DNA of 64,000 bases from Vibrio sp. S17_S38 (lineage in GTDB: Bacteria; Pseudomonadota; Gammaproteobacteria; Enterobacterales; Vibrionaceae): the NCBI RefSeq assembly GCF_014694375.1, contig NZ_JAAUWW010000019.1, positions 1 to 64,000 of the forward strand. Direction: 5' to 3'. Of the stretch, positions 8,965 through 18,938 are shown piece after piece (positions within the stretch are counted from its first letter, which is position 1; each line of letters starts with the position of its first letter). The position numbers and the translations under genes are program-made. The notes under the pieces are model-generated. The model saw only the letters and a program-made list of their open reading frames with translations, searched no databases and had not been told where the DNA came from.

Positions 8965-10326
8965 TTAGTTCAATTTAGATTTAGGAGTATTTTCACCACG
9001 GTATTTACTTTCACCAAAATGCGCCACGATAAAGCAAATAATCGAAATCACACAGGCTGCTGTAAGTACCATGAAACCACCATCCCAGCCGAAACTATCA
9101 ACGGTGTAACCTAAAATTGCGTTTGCCGCGACAGCACCACCCAAGTAGCCAAATAAACCGGTTAAGCCTGCCGCAGTACCAGCTGCTTTCTTAGGCACAA
9201 GCTCTAGTGCATACAAACCTATCAGCATGACGGGGCCATAGATTAAGAAACCAATGGTGATCAAGGCCAGCATATCGATGGTAGGTTGTCCCGGTGGGTT
9301 AAACCAGTACACAAGCACGGCAATGGTGACAAGTACCATAAATAAAATACCAGCAGGAGCACGTTTTCCTTTAAATAGTTTATCGGAAATCCAACCACAC
9401 AATAATGTCCCTGGAATACCAGCCCACTCATAAAGGAAATAAGCCCACGAAGATTTATCAACCGTAAAATGTTTTACCTCACCAAGATAAACCGGTGCCC
9501 AATCAAGTACGCCATAACGGATCAGATACACAAAGGCATTAGCCACCGCAATGATCCATAGCACTGGATTGTTAAACACAAACTTGAAGAAAATCTCTTT
9601 GGCTGACAGCTCTTTTTCATGATCTTTACTGTAATCTTCAGGGTAATCTTCTTTGTACTCTTCAATTGGTGGCAAACCACAAGATTGAGGCGTATCACGC
9701 ACCGTCATCCAAATATAAAAGGCAACCAATAGCGCCGCAAAGGCAGGAACATAGAAAGCCGAACGCCAGTCATCATTAAATGCCCACAAACCAAGCAAGA
9801 ACAATGGGCCAATTAAGCCACCACCCACGTTATGCGCGACGTTCCAAACTGAAACAATCTCACCACGCTCTTTTTTCGACCACCAATGCACCATGGTTCT
9901 ACCGCAACCTGGCCAACCCATTCCTTGAAACCAACCGTTCAAGAAAAGCAGAATGAACATAGCGGTCACACTGCCTGTTGCCCATGGCATAAAACCAAAG
10001 CACAACATGATTAATGACGACATAACCAGCCCGACAGTTAAGAAATATCTGGGATTAGAACGGTCTGATACACTACCCATTAAAAATTTAGATAAGCCAT
10101 AAGCGATAGATACTGCAGAAAGCGCTACACCTAATTGCCCACGAGTAAAGCCCTCCTCAATCAGATATGGCATCGCCAAACTGAAGTTTTTACGTACTAA
10201 ATAATAACCCGCATAGCCAAAAAATATGCCTAAAAAAAGTTGCCAGCGTAAACGGGTGTAAGTAGTACTTATTTTATCATCAGCCAAACGCTCTATATGC
10301 GCTTTAGGCTTAAAAATATGGATCAT
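8965..10326 (-). CDS. glpT: glycerol-3-phosphate:phosphate antiporter GlpT
   Basis: GlpT is an inner-membrane major facilitator antiporter that imports glycerol-3-phosphate in exchange for phosphate. The protein has about 12 membrane segments and the family's N-terminal pattern [20 protein letters not shown] followed by [11 protein letters not shown], where the conserved arginine contacts substrate phosphate. I take the ATG at 10326 (453 aa, [14 protein letters not shown]), preceded by AGGT at normal spacing, because it matches the E. coli N-terminus and length. A longer frame to 10359 adds 11 hydrophobic residues without a ribosome site. It lies between glpK and glpQ. Confidence 0.95.
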   Translation of the reverse strand: MIHIFKPKAHIERLADDKISTTYTRLRWQLFLGIFFGYAGYYLVRKNFSLAMPYLIEEGFTRGQLGVALSAVSIAYGLSKFLMGSVSDRSNPRYFLTVGLVMSSLIMLCFGFMPWATGSVTAMFILLFLNGWFQGMGWPGCGRTMVHWWSKKERGEIVSVWNVAHNVGGGLIGPLFLLGLWAFNDDWRSAFYVPAFAALLVAFYIWMTVRDTPQSCGLPPIEEYKEDYPEDYSKDHEKELSAKEIFFKFVFNNPVLWIIAVANAFVYLIRYGVLDWAPVYLGEVKHFTVDKSSWAYFLYEWAGIPGTLLCGWISDKLFKGKRAPAGILFMVLVTIAVLVYWFNPPGQPTIDMLALITIGFLIYGPVMLIGLYALELVPKKAAGTAAGLTGLFGYLGGAVAANAILGYTVDSFGWDGGFMVLTAACVISIICFIVAHFGESKYRGENTPKSKLN

Positions 10327-10432
10327 AATGACCTCGATTATTAAGGTGAAAATGAACATAGAAACAAGGCTATTATCTTCTATGCTCGTCGTTTATATTT
10401 CTGTTTTAAGGATTTTTAACTGTTATTCCTCT

Positions 10433-11932
10433 CTATTCAACTGCCCAACCTTTCGCACACTCAACTGCACGCTTCCAGCCACTATGACGGCGTTCACGCT
10501 TGCCATCATCGGCGCACGGTTGGAACGAACGATCCAATACTGATTTGTGTTTTAACTCATCAATACTTCCCCAGAACCCAACGGCTAGACCTGCCAAGTA
10601 AGCCGCGCCTAAAGCGGTTACTTCGGTTACAACAGGACGTTGCACCTCGGTATTTAAAACATCTGACTGGAATTGCATTAAGAAGTTATTGGCTACCGCG
10701 CCGCCATCTACTTTTAAGAAATCAAGTTTGATACCTGAATCTGCCTGCATGGCTGAAATCACATCCAAAGATTGATAGGCAATACTTTCAAGCGTTGCAC
10801 GGATGATGTGGTTACGGTTTACACCACGTGTTAATCCAACAATCGCGCCGCGTGCATACGGGTCCCAGTGTGGCGCACCTAAGCCTGTAAATGCTGGTAC
10901 AACGTAAGCACCATTTGAGGTCTCTACTTTAGTGGCAAAATATTCAGTGTCCGCCGCGTCACTGATCAGTTGCAACTCATCACGCAACCATTGCACCGAA
11001 GCACCACCAATAAAGACGGCACCTTCCAATGCATAACTCACCTCACCTTTAGGACCACAAGCCAAAGTAGTTAATAAGCCATTTTTTGAAGTGACTTTTT
11101 TGTCGCCAGTGTTCATCAATAAGAAACAACCAGTGCCATAAGTGTTTTTCGCTTGCCCTGCTTCAACACACATTTGACCAAATAATGCCGCTTGCTGATC
11201 CCCTGCAATACCGGCAATAGGAATACGAGTACCGCCTTTACCACCGATGTTGGTTTGTGCGTATACTTCTGATGACGACTTCACTTCTGGCATCATGGAT
11301 TTTGGAATGCCCATCGCATCAAGTAACTTTTCATCCCATTCAAGAGTATTGATGTTAAATAACATGGTGCGGCTGGCGTTAGTTGGATCGGTAACATGAG
11401 TACGACCTTGGGTCATATTCCAAATCAACCATGAATCCACCGTCCCAAACGCAAGTTCACCTTTTTCAGCTTGCTCACGAGCGCCTTCAACGTTATCTAA
11501 AATCCACTTAACCTTAGTTCCCGAAAAGTAAGGGTCGACAACTAAGCCTGTATTTTCAAGGATATATTCCTCAAGACCTGCTTTTTTCAATTCTTCACAA
11601 ATACTGGCGGTACGACGACATTGCCACACAATCGCGTTATAAACGGGTTTGCCAGTATTACGGTTCCACACAATAGTAGTTTCACGTTGATTGGTGATCC
11701 CAATGCCTGCGATTTCATCAGAATGCAAACCACCTTTTGCTAACGCTTCCACTAACGTTGAGCTTTGAGACGCCCAGATTTCAAGTGGATCATGTTCCAC
11801 CCAACCCGCTTGAGGATAAATTTGCGTAAATTCACGTTGCGCACTACAAACAATGTTGGCATCACGATCCAGTACGACAGCGCGAGAGCTAGTTGTACCT
11901 TGGTCTAAAGCGACGATATATTTCTTTTCCAT
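10433..11932 (-). CDS. glpK: glycerol kinase
   Basis: GlpK phosphorylates glycerol to glycerol-3-phosphate with ATP, trapping it in the cytoplasm. The FGGY-kinase start [19 protein letters not shown], the glycerol-binding region ([11 protein letters not shown]), the loop [10 protein letters not shown] that binds the allosteric inhibitor fructose-1,6-bisphosphate in E. coli, and the catalytic Asp in [12 protein letters not shown] are all present. Length of 499 aa is typical. It sits 40 bp downstream of the glycerol channel gene glpF, consistent with one transcript. Confidence 0.97.
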   Translation of the reverse strand: MEKKYIVALDQGTTSSRAVVLDRDANIVCSAQREFTQIYPQAGWVEHDPLEIWASQSSTLVEALAKGGLHSDEIAGIGITNQRETTIVWNRNTGKPVYNAIVWQCRRTASICEELKKAGLEEYILENTGLVVDPYFSGTKVKWILDNVEGAREQAEKGELAFGTVDSWLIWNMTQGRTHVTDPTNASRTMLFNINTLEWDEKLLDAMGIPKSMMPEVKSSSEVYAQTNIGGKGGTRIPIAGIAGDQQAALFGQMCVEAGQAKNTYGTGCFLLMNTGDKKVTSKNGLLTTLACGPKGEVSYALEGAVFIGGASVQWLRDELQLISDAADTEYFATKVETSNGAYVVPAFTGLGAPHWDPYARGAIVGLTRGVNRNHIIRATLESIAYQSLDVISAMQADSGIKLDFLKVDGGAVANNFLMQFQSDVLNTEVQRPVVTEVTALGAAYLAGLAVGFWGSIDELKHKSVLDRSFQPCADDGKRERRHSGWKRAVECAKGWAVE

Positions 11933-11972
11933 GATGATTCCTTATCTCTTAATTTTTATTTAATCGTGATGT

Positions 11973-12830
11973 TTATACGTTCGTTGACACTTGAGGTGCA
12001 TTCTCTGCTGGCTCATTCGGCTGCTCATTTTTAGCGGCTAAATAAGGAGCGATCACTTTCGGATATAACCACCCACCAAAAGAGGCCCCCATAATTGGAG
12101 CTAAAATTGGTACGATGAAGTAAGGAATATCCTTGCCTCCGGTTAATGCCATGTCACCCCACCCAGCTAAGTAAGCAAAGAATTTAGGTCCAAAATCACG
12201 CGCAGGATTCATAGCAAAGCCAGTCAATGGCCCCAATGAACCACCAATAATCGCGATCAATAAACCAATTAATAAAGGCGTCATTGCTTTATTAGGCGCG
12301 CCGTTACGATCATCACCTAACGCTAAGATAGCGAACATCAATACTGCGGTGATCACGAACTCTACCGCAAATGCCCCGCCAAAGCTGAGGAGTGAATTAG
12401 GGTAAGTGGAAAAAATTCCAGCCAACGCTAAACTGTCTTGAGAGCCACGTACCATGTCATGTGTGAGTTCATAATTGGTAAATAAATTACTGTATAAGCC
12501 ATATACCAACGCTGCAGAACAAAATGCGCCCAATACTTGCGACACAATATAAGGCAGCACTTTACCTTTATCAAAGCCGTGGAATAACGTTAATGCAATT
12601 GTCACTGCTGGGTTTAAGTGCGCGCCAGACACTCCTCCAGTGCAATAAATGGCAATCGCAACACCAAGTCCCCAAATGATACTAATTTCCCATTGACCGA
12701 AGCTCGCTCCAGTCAATACCAAAGCAGCAACACACCCGACACCGAAAAAGATTAGCAAACCTGTGCCAATAAATTCCGAAATACATTCTCCGAGTAATTG
12801 ATTTTTTTTATTTGTTTGTAGAGAAGCCAT
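11973..12830 (-). CDS. glpF: glycerol uptake facilitator (aquaglyceroporin)
   Basis: GlpF is an inner-membrane channel for passive glycerol entry. The 285-aa protein has six membrane helices and both half-helix NPA motifs: SGAHLNPAV (NPA at 73-75) and GFAMNPARD (NPA at 208-210, with the following Asp that marks glycerol-conducting members over water-only aquaporins). The hydrophilic C-terminus is long and Glu/Asn/Pro-rich. It is the first gene of the leftward glp operon, divergent from glpD. Confidence 0.96.
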   Translation of the reverse strand: MASLQTNKKNQLLGECISEFIGTGLLIFFGVGCVAALVLTGASFGQWEISIIWGLGVAIAIYCTGGVSGAHLNPAVTIALTLFHGFDKGKVLPYIVSQVLGAFCSAALVYGLYSNLFTNYELTHDMVRGSQDSLALAGIFSTYPNSLLSFGGAFAVEFVITAVLMFAILALGDDRNGAPNKAMTPLLIGLLIAIIGGSLGPLTGFAMNPARDFGPKFFAYLAGWGDMALTGGKDIPYFIVPILAPIMGASFGGWLYPKVIAPYLAAKNEQPNEPAENAPQVSTNV

Positions 12831-12917
12831 AGTTAACGTCCATTCTTTTGTTATTGGAAGAATTCGAACGTAAAACTACAAGATGTTTATAATATGTAAA
12901 CAAACAAACACCATAAA

Positions 12918-12933
12918 TGTGCGTACGCTCATA
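12918..12933. promoter_or_regulatory. candidate CRP site
   Basis: TGTGCGTACGCTCATA matches 8 of the 10 defined positions of TGTGA-N6-TCACA. Catabolite control of glp genes by cAMP-CRP is well established in E. coli; this site is inferred from sequence only. Confidence 0.45.
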
Positions 12934-13133
12934 CTTTTAATCACTCGAGCAAAAAATAAACATATTTACATTTGTACCTTTAGTAATGAAGGACTAATAA
13001 AAGCAAGATCAAAAAATAAAAAACCACATCCAAATACAGTTAACAACTTATAAATCATAAGGATAAATAAAAACATAGCACTTAACATGAAAATTTAACT
13101 GGACAGTTATTTTATTTTAGGTAAATTAAACCA

Positions 13134-13153
13134 AAATGCTCGAACGAACATTT
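13134..13153. promoter_or_regulatory. candidate GlpR operator upstream of glpD
   Basis: AATGCTCGAACGAACATT is a nearly perfect palindrome close to the remembered GlpR consensus (TATGTTCG...CGAACATT). It ends about 30 bp before the glpD ATG, where it would block transcription. glpR lies just downstream of glpD, supporting the assignment. Confidence 0.65.
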
Positions 13154-13181
13154 ATTTTATAAATTCGACCAGAGGTTAAAG

Positions 13182-14771
13182 ATGAACAAGCAAGAAAATG
13201 TAAATGAAGTGTTAGATCTCATCATCGTTGGTGGTGGAATCAATGGTGCAGGCATTGCAGCAGACGCCTCTGGAAGAAATTTGACAGTGGGTTTATATGA
13301 ATCAAGCGATTTTGCTTCCGCTACTTCTTCTGCCAGTTCAAAATTAATCCATGGCGGCCTACGCTACCTGGAACATTATGAATTTCGTTTAGTCGCAGAA
13401 TCGCTAGCTGAGCGAGAAGTGTTACTGAAAAAAGCCCCTCACATTGCAAAACCAATGCGTTTTCGTTTACCTCATCGACCATTTCTGCGTCCTGCATGGA
13501 TGATCCGTGCCGGCCTTTTCCTTTATGACCATTTAGGTAAACCGTCTTTCTTTTCTAATCCTTTCATCACGAAAAGTGAAGGGTTATTGAAAGGCAGCCA
13601 TGGCGTCGATTTTCGTCAAACTAAGGTATTAAAAGAAGACATCGTCAAAGGCTTTGAATATTCAGATTGCTGGGTTGATGACGCACGCTTAGTGCTACTA
13701 AATATATTACAAGCACAGCAACAAGGCGCAGAAATCAAAAACTATTGCCATGTAGAAAAAGCAGAGCGCATTGGCGACATTTGGAAAGTGACGTTATTGG
13801 ATAAACGTACTAACACTCGTTTTGAACGTCACGCTCATGCATTAGTGAACGCTGCTGGTCCTTGGGTACGTAGTTTTATAACCGATAACATCGAAGCAGA
13901 ATCGCCTTATGGGATCCGCTTGATTAAAGGCTCACACATCATTGTTCCTAAAGTTCACAACGAAGAACAAGCTTATATTCTACAAAATGATGATCACCGT
14001 ATTGTGTTCGTAACGCCCTATTTAGATGATTATTCTTTGATTGGTACCACCGATGTTGAATACAAAGGCGATCCTCGCAATGTAGCGATTGAACAATCAG
14101 AAATTGATTATCTCATTGACGTGGTTAACAAACATTTCATTCATCAAATTAAAGCCGATGATGTGGTATCAAGCTATAGCGGTGTTCGACCATTATGTGA
14201 TGATGAATCCGATTCACCACAAGCGATCACGCGAGATTACACCTTGTCACTCGAACAAGAAGGTGAACAAGCGCCCCTTCTGTCTATTTTTGGTGGCAAG
14301 TTAACAACCTATCGAAAATTAGCCGAATCGGCGATGAAGCAATTGGCTCCTTTTTTTCCTGAGATGGGAAGAAGCTGGACCGCCGACTCTATTTTACCTG
14401 GTGGAGAAGGATACGATGAAAACCTACAAAGTATGCAACTTCGCCAGCAATATCCTTGGCTAAATAATAAAACCATCCGACGCTACTGTCGCCAGTATGG
14501 AACTCAAGCAAAGGTGATGTTGAAAGAGGTGACTCAGGAATCTCAAATGGGACAGAATTTTGGCGAAGGCGTGTATCAATGTGAAATTGATTACTTAATC
14601 AGCCATGAATTTGCTTGCAGCGCACCAGATATTTTATGGCGTAGAACAAAACTTGGCATTATGTTATCACCTGAAATCCAAGCGCAAGTGAGCTTGTATA
14701 TTGAAAACAAAGTGGCAAATAGCACAGTAACATCTGACGCCATGTTCGATTGCGCTCAAAAGGTGGGATAA
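13182..14771 (+). CDS. glpD: aerobic glycerol-3-phosphate dehydrogenase
   Basis: GlpD is the FAD-dependent, membrane-associated enzyme oxidising glycerol-3-phosphate to dihydroxyacetone phosphate and passing electrons to quinone. The N-terminal Rossmann motif DLIIVGGGINGAGIAADASG, the substrate-region motif SSKLIHGGLRYLEHYEF, and the DAO-family C-terminal domain (IFGGKLTTYRKLAE) are present. Length of 529 aa is slightly above the usual ~500. A good ribosome site (AGAGGT) precedes the ATG. It is divergent from glpF and followed by the repressor gene glpR. Confidence 0.96.
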   Translation: MNKQENVNEVLDLIIVGGGINGAGIAADASGRNLTVGLYESSDFASATSSASSKLIHGGLRYLEHYEFRLVAESLAEREVLLKKAPHIAKPMRFRLPHRPFLRPAWMIRAGLFLYDHLGKPSFFSNPFITKSEGLLKGSHGVDFRQTKVLKEDIVKGFEYSDCWVDDARLVLLNILQAQQQGAEIKNYCHVEKAERIGDIWKVTLLDKRTNTRFERHAHALVNAAGPWVRSFITDNIEAESPYGIRLIKGSHIIVPKVHNEEQAYILQNDDHRIVFVTPYLDDYSLIGTTDVEYKGDPRNVAIEQSEIDYLIDVVNKHFIHQIKADDVVSSYSGVRPLCDDESDSPQAITRDYTLSLEQEGEQAPLLSIFGGKLTTYRKLAESAMKQLAPFFPEMGRSWTADSILPGGEGYDENLQSMQLRQQYPWLNNKTIRRYCRQYGTQAKVMLKEVTQESQMGQNFGEGVYQCEIDYLISHEFACSAPDILWRRTKLGIMLSPEIQAQVSLYIENKVANSTVTSDAMFDCAQKVG

Positions 14772-14884
14772 ATATAACGGTTTGAGCATTATTTGATGGT
14801 ATTGAATGATGCTAAATTGCCTTTCATTACGCTTATCACGTACACTGCTTTCGCAATCAGAGCACGTCGTAAAAGGAACATTAT

Positions 14885-15649
14885 GTGAAAGCGAGTGAAA
14901 GGCACCAACAAATTATTGAGTTAGTAAAATCTCAAGGCTATGTCAGTACCGATGATTTAGTCTCTATGTTTGAAGTTAGCCCTCAAACCATTCGTCGAGA
15001 TCTTAATGAGCTAGCCGATGCTAATAAAATTCGTCGGAATCATGGTGGCGCGATCCTCACTAACAGCTCAGAAAACTCCCCTTATAATGATCGAAAGGTT
15101 ATGAATCAGAATGAAAAAAACCGCATTGCAGAAGCTCTGGTAAAACACATTCCCGATGGTTCTACTTTATTTATCGACATTGGAACTACACCTGAAGCCG
15201 TTGCTAGAGCGTTATTAAAAGATCACCACCAATTACGCATCGTCACCAACAATATCAATGCCGCCATCATTTTGATGAGTAAGCCTGATTTCAAAGTGAT
15301 TTTAGCCGGTGGAGAAGTGCGCAATAAAGATGGTGGCGTAACCGGTGAAGCGACCTTAGATTTCATTTCTCAATTTCGTCTAGATTTTGGCGTATTAGGT
15401 ATAAGTGGTGTCGATTTTGATGGTTCATTATTGGATTTCGATTACCACGAGGTTCGAGTGAAACGCGCGATTATCGAAAATAGTCGCGCCGTATTTTTAC
15501 CGATCGATCACTCCAAATTTGGTCGCAATGCAATGGTCAACTTAGGAACCATTAAAGATATTGACCTAATTGTGACCAATCAAGCCCCACCCAAAGAAAT
15601 TAATAATTTAATCAAAGAGCTAGGAATTACATTGCAAATTCAAGATTAG
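14885..15649 (+). CDS. glpR: glycerol-3-phosphate regulon repressor GlpR (DeoR family)
   Basis: GlpR represses glp genes and is released by glycerol-3-phosphate. The DeoR-type helix-turn-helix (YVSTDDLVSMFEVSPQTIRR, residues 19-38) is followed by the sugar-phosphate-binding domain with DIGTTPEAVA, LAGGEVRNKDGG, and LDFDYHEVRVKRAI. Length of 254 aa is typical. The start is the GTG at 14885 with AAGGA 8 nt upstream. An ATG two bases earlier (14883) is out of frame and immediately followed by TGA, so initiation there would give no product. It follows glpD by about 110 bp. Confidence 0.94.
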   Translation: MKASERHQQIIELVKSQGYVSTDDLVSMFEVSPQTIRRDLNELADANKIRRNHGGAILTNSSENSPYNDRKVMNQNEKNRIAEALVKHIPDGSTLFIDIGTTPEAVARALLKDHHQLRIVTNNINAAIILMSKPDFKVILAGGEVRNKDGGVTGEATLDFISQFRLDFGVLGISGVDFDGSLLDFDYHEVRVKRAIIENSRAVFLPIDHSKFGRNAMVNLGTIKDIDLIVTNQAPPKEINNLIKELGITLQIQD

Positions 15650-15661
15650 TATTCGCTCATT

Positions 15662-16426
15662 TTATTGCACGAGAAAGGTTTCAATTTTTTCACAAAATAA
15701 TTCATGCTCAGTCATAAACGGTGCATGAGATGAAGAATGAAAAGTATAACACTCACTGGTGGGTGCTAACTCTGACACCATAGCAGCAATTTTATTTGGC
15801 ACTAAACCATCTAAGCGACCGTATAAACGCAGCATAGGGACGGTGATATCCGATAATGCAGGGCGAAGATCGGTGTCAGATAAAATTTTCAAGCCAATCT
15901 TTAGGGCTTCAGGATCCGGCATAGGACGAGAGAACACTTGTTTTTTGATTGCCTTCACATCATGGCGAGCCGAAGGGCTTCCGAGTGCTTGCAACATCAT
16001 AAAACCTTCAATCGTCAGCTTAAAATTGCTGGTTAATTGGCTGGTAAAATCGGTTAACACTTTAGGCAAAATGCCGCGCCAACCTTTTTCCGCTGCAAAC
16101 TTAGGTGAGCTCGCCACGGTAATGAGTTTATGGACGCGATCAGGATGGTGCAAAGCAATATGAGTGGCGACTAATCCGCCTAATGACCAACCTAAATACA
16201 CCGATTTTTCCGGCGCTTGAGCTAACACTTGCTGGCAAATATCCTCTAAATCCAGAGCGGTTTGAGAGTGGCTTAACCCATAACCCGGCAAATCGATACT
16301 ATGAACCCTAAACTTAACCGACAACGCATCAACCGTAGGTTGCCAAACTGCGCCGTTCATTCCCCATCCATGGATCAGTACAATATCCAGACCTTCACCT
16401 TGACTCTGCCAGTGCAATCCACTCAT
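15662..16426 (-). CDS. bioH: pimeloyl-[acyl-carrier protein] methyl ester esterase BioH
   Basis: BioH removes the methyl group from pimeloyl-ACP methyl ester, ending the chain-building stage of biotin synthesis. The alpha/beta-hydrolase triad is visible as S81 (LGWSLGG), D206 (GRLDGLVP) and H234 (SSSHAPF), with the oxyanion-region HGWGMNGAVW near the N-terminus. I start at the ATG at 16426 (254 aa) because AGGAG lies 5 nt upstream; an in-frame ATG at 16450 lacks such a site. It ends 12 bp from the convergent glpR. Divergent comF follows, the usual gammaproteobacterial bioH-comF-nfuA arrangement. Confidence 0.94.
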   Translation of the reverse strand: MSGLHWQSQGEGLDIVLIHGWGMNGAVWQPTVDALSVKFRVHSIDLPGYGLSHSQTALDLEDICQQVLAQAPEKSVYLGWSLGGLVATHIALHHPDRVHKLITVASSPKFAAEKGWRGILPKVLTDFTSQLTSNFKLTIEGFMMLQALGSPSARHDVKAIKKQVFSRPMPDPEALKIGLKILSDTDLRPALSDITVPMLRLYGRLDGLVPNKIAAMVSELAPTSECYTFHSSSHAPFMTEHELFCEKIETFLVQ

Positions 16427-16515
16427 CCCTACTCCTACTACTAAATTCATACATTAATCAAACATGATTCTGGCACGATTATACCCCTTAATGTTCAGAT
16501 CAAAAACGACTCTCA

Positions 16516-17265
16516 ATGATTACTCTTTTTCGTGCATGGTTTTCCGTAATTACGCGCCATCTACCCCATTTATTTCCGAGACAATGTGCACTATGCCACT
16601 TAACGATACCGGCAGATAAAGACACTCATGCACTTTCTCATTTATGGTGCTCCACTTGCATCAAAGCCTTCATTAATACAGAACCTCGCTGCCAACGTTG
16701 TGGGTTAACAACACTGCATACCGTACAACAATGCGGACGATGTCTTTCCGATCCTCCATCATGGGATCGCCTTTATTGCATTAATAGTTACCAGTATCCA
16801 ATCAGTAAAGTCGCACAAGATTTTAAATATCATGGACAATATTGGCTGGCTTATGATCTGGCAGCTTTACTTAAAAGCCAAATCCCCAATCCAGCTCCCG
16901 AGTGCATTCCAGTCCCGATGCATTGGAAGCGATTACTGTTTCGAGGTTTTAATCAAAGTCATTCATTGGCTTTCCAGTTGGTAAAACAATATCAATCTCA
17001 GAACAAAAAAATCACGTTAAATAATCATGTCTTTCGTCGTAAGCACGCCACCATTCAACAAAAAGGGTTAGATAAAAAACAACGCCAACGAAATTTACGT
17101 GGTGTATTTTTTTTAATGCAGGCTCCCAAAAATAAACACGTTGCCCTAATTGATGATGTCGTGACAACAGGCAGTACACTTGAACCACTTTGTCGAACAT
17201 TACGTAAAGCAGGGGTCGAAAAAATTGATGTGTATTGTTTATGCCGAACGCCTGAACCTAAATAA
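16516..17265 (+). CDS. comF: ComF family phosphoribosyltransferase-like protein
   Basis: ComF/GntX proteins pair an N-terminal zinc-binding region with a phosphoribosyltransferase fold and are linked to DNA uptake in competent bacteria, though the biochemical role is unsettled. Four CxxC pairs are visible at C24/C27, C45/C48, C59/C62 and C73/C76. The C-terminal half has the PRPP-binding loop (VALIDDVVTTGST). Length of 249 aa is normal. It lies divergently from bioH and upstream of nfuA. Confidence 0.92.
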   Translation: MITLFRAWFSVITRHLPHLFPRQCALCHLTIPADKDTHALSHLWCSTCIKAFINTEPRCQRCGLTTLHTVQQCGRCLSDPPSWDRLYCINSYQYPISKVAQDFKYHGQYWLAYDLAALLKSQIPNPAPECIPVPMHWKRLLFRGFNQSHSLAFQLVKQYQSQNKKITLNNHVFRRKHATIQQKGLDKKQRQRNLRGVFFLMQAPKNKHVALIDDVVTTGSTLEPLCRTLRKAGVEKIDVYCLCRTPEPK

Positions 17266-17400
17266 TTAAAACGCCTAAAATCACCGACTCCAATTAATTG
17301 AAATCAAATTTCTAACAAATAGTAAGAAAAGAGGCTGGATCATCACAATAAGAAGAGTAAAATAACCACAAAATCCCACTAAAATAGTCAGGTATTAGCC

Positions 17401-17994
17401 GTGTCAGATACAAACACTATTACAATTACAGATACTGCCCAATCTCATTTTGGTAAATTACTTGAGCAGCAGCCGAATGAAACTCATATTCGTGTGTTCG
17501 TAGTCAACCCTGGAACACCTAATGCAGAATGTGGCGTTTCTTATTGTCCACCAGAAGCCGTTGAGTCTTCTGATTTAGTACTTAACTTCAGTAGCTTTAA
17601 TGCTTATGTTGATGAAATTAGCCTACCTTTCTTAGAAGATGCAGAGATTGACTTTGTAACCGATAAGATGGGATCTCAACTCACGCTAAAAGCGCCTAAT
17701 GCGAAAATGCGTAAACTCGATGACGATGCACCATTAATGGCTCGTGTTGAATACGCAATTCAAACTCAAGTGAATCCACAACTGGCAAGCCATGGTGGCC
17801 ATGTTAGCCTGATCAGCATTTCAGATTCTGGTGTTGCTTTAGTGCAGTTTGGCGGTGGTTGTAACGGTTGTTCAATGGTTGATGTGACCCTAAAAGAAGG
17901 CATTGAAAAACAACTTATTGAGCAATTCCCAGGTGAATTAACCGCGGTTCGAGATTCAACAGACCATGAATCGGGTGAGCACTCTTATATGTAA
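17401..17994 (+). CDS. nfuA: Fe/S biogenesis protein NfuA
   Basis: NfuA is a carrier that delivers [4Fe-4S] clusters to apoproteins, especially under stress. An N-terminal degenerate A-type domain (residues 8-100) is followed by the Nfu domain with the cluster-ligating pair C154-x-x-C157 in GGGCNGCSM. Length of 197 aa is slightly above the E. coli form because of a short N-terminal extension. The start is a GTG at 17401. Confidence 0.95.
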   Translation: MSDTNTITITDTAQSHFGKLLEQQPNETHIRVFVVNPGTPNAECGVSYCPPEAVESSDLVLNFSSFNAYVDEISLPFLEDAEIDFVTDKMGSQLTLKAPNAKMRKLDDDAPLMARVEYAIQTQVNPQLASHGGHVSLISISDSGVALVQFGGGCNGCSMVDVTLKEGIEKQLIEQFPGELTAVRDSTDHESGEHSYM

Positions 17995-18035
17995 CGACAT
18001 GTTCTTGTTTTAAGACAAAGCATTTACGGTCCAAA

Positions 18036-18071
18036 AACAAAGCCGAGTTTAATTACTCGGCTTTGTTGTTT
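18036..18071 (+). terminator. rho-independent terminator of nfuA
   Basis: AACAAAGCCGAG (18036-18047) pairs with CTCGGCTTTGTT (18056-18067), a 12-bp stem followed by a T-rich stretch, about 40 bp after the nfuA stop. Confidence 0.85.
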
Positions 18072-18200
18072 CCATAGGTATTAAAAGCATCACACATCCC
18101 AAAATAAATATAACGAGATCAACGTAAACTTGCGTAAAAATAACACTATCCCCACATTATATAGTCCATAATCCACACACTAAAATAGGGATATGACCTC

Positions 18201-18725
18201 ATGCGTTACTCTAAACCTCAGATCGTACTACACTGGTTAATATTATTATTAGTCACCATTACTTATTCCGCAATTGAGCTGAAAGGCTTTATTCCGAAAC
18301 CTAACCCTTGGCATGATTACGTCAAAATCATCCACTTCAATACGGGCATATGGGTATTGATATTAATGCTAGTACGGGTTTATCTAAAAAAGAAACACAC
18401 CTCCCCTGCTATTTCACCGACACCACCCGCATGGCAAACTGGACTATCACACCTAGCGCATAGCTTGTTATATCTCGGGTTTATTGCTTTACCTATTTTG
18501 GGGATAAGTTTGTTGTTCATTGCAGGCAAGTCTTGGCCATTGCTAGGGATGTCAATGCCGACAATTGCAATACCCGATAAAGATATGGCAGGCTCGATTA
18601 AAAACATTCATGAGTTGATTGCCAATACTGGCTACTTTGTGATTGGTATTCACGCTATCGCGGCTTTGTATCATCATTATGTGGTGAAAGATGACACCTT
18701 AATACGGATGATGCCAAAGAAATAA
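18201..18725 (+). CDS. cytochrome b561 family protein
   Basis: A di-haem b-type cytochrome of the inner membrane (CybB/YodB-like), able to move electrons between the quinone pool and acceptors; the physiological partner is unknown. The 174-aa protein has four predicted membrane helices with candidate haem-ligating histidines in IVLHWLIL, KIIHFNTG, SHLAHSLLY and GIHAIAALYHHY. The start matches the family pattern MRYSKPQIVLHW. It stands alone between two terminators. Confidence 0.88.
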   Translation: MRYSKPQIVLHWLILLLVTITYSAIELKGFIPKPNPWHDYVKIIHFNTGIWVLILMLVRVYLKKKHTSPAISPTPPAWQTGLSHLAHSLLYLGFIALPILGISLLFIAGKSWPLLGMSMPTIAIPDKDMAGSIKNIHELIANTGYFVIGIHAIAALYHHYVVKDDTLIRMMPKK

Positions 18726-18881
18726 CAACACTCATTTTATTTTATATATTATAAATTTAAGCATGCCGTAAACCACGCGCCATATGAAGGTGCTTTACAC
18801 TATTTTCGATGCTCAATATTGATAGCCTCAAAATATACTTCGAACTAGTATCAATATCATTGATGTTTATCGATAAAACCG

Positions 18882-18912
18882 AAAGCCCACTTCAAAATGA
18901 AGTGGGCTTTTT
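18882..18912. terminator. bidirectional terminator between cytochrome b561 and cysQ
   Basis: AAAGCCCACTTCA (18882-18894) pairs with TGAAGTGGGCTTT (18898-18910), a 13-bp stem with a 3-nt loop. T-rich tracts follow in both directions, fitting its place between two convergent genes. Confidence 0.88.
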
Positions 18913-18938
18913 ATTGAATACGAGAAAGAAAGTTTAAG

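Larger units (their letters stand above)
12831..13181. promoter_or_regulatory. glpF/glpD divergent control region
   Basis: This 351-bp AT-rich spacer must hold both divergent promoters of the glycerol regulon. Besides the GlpR-like and CRP-like sites listed separately, a half-operator-like ATTCGAACG lies at 12862-12870, close to the glpF start. No RNA gene or terminator is visible. Confidence 0.6.

Noticed and set aside
10328..10543. Reading frame on the + strand overlapping glpK and glpT ends
   Set aside because: It is antisense to the real genes and has no domain, signal or ribosome-site support; other frames shadowing real genes were dropped for the same reason.
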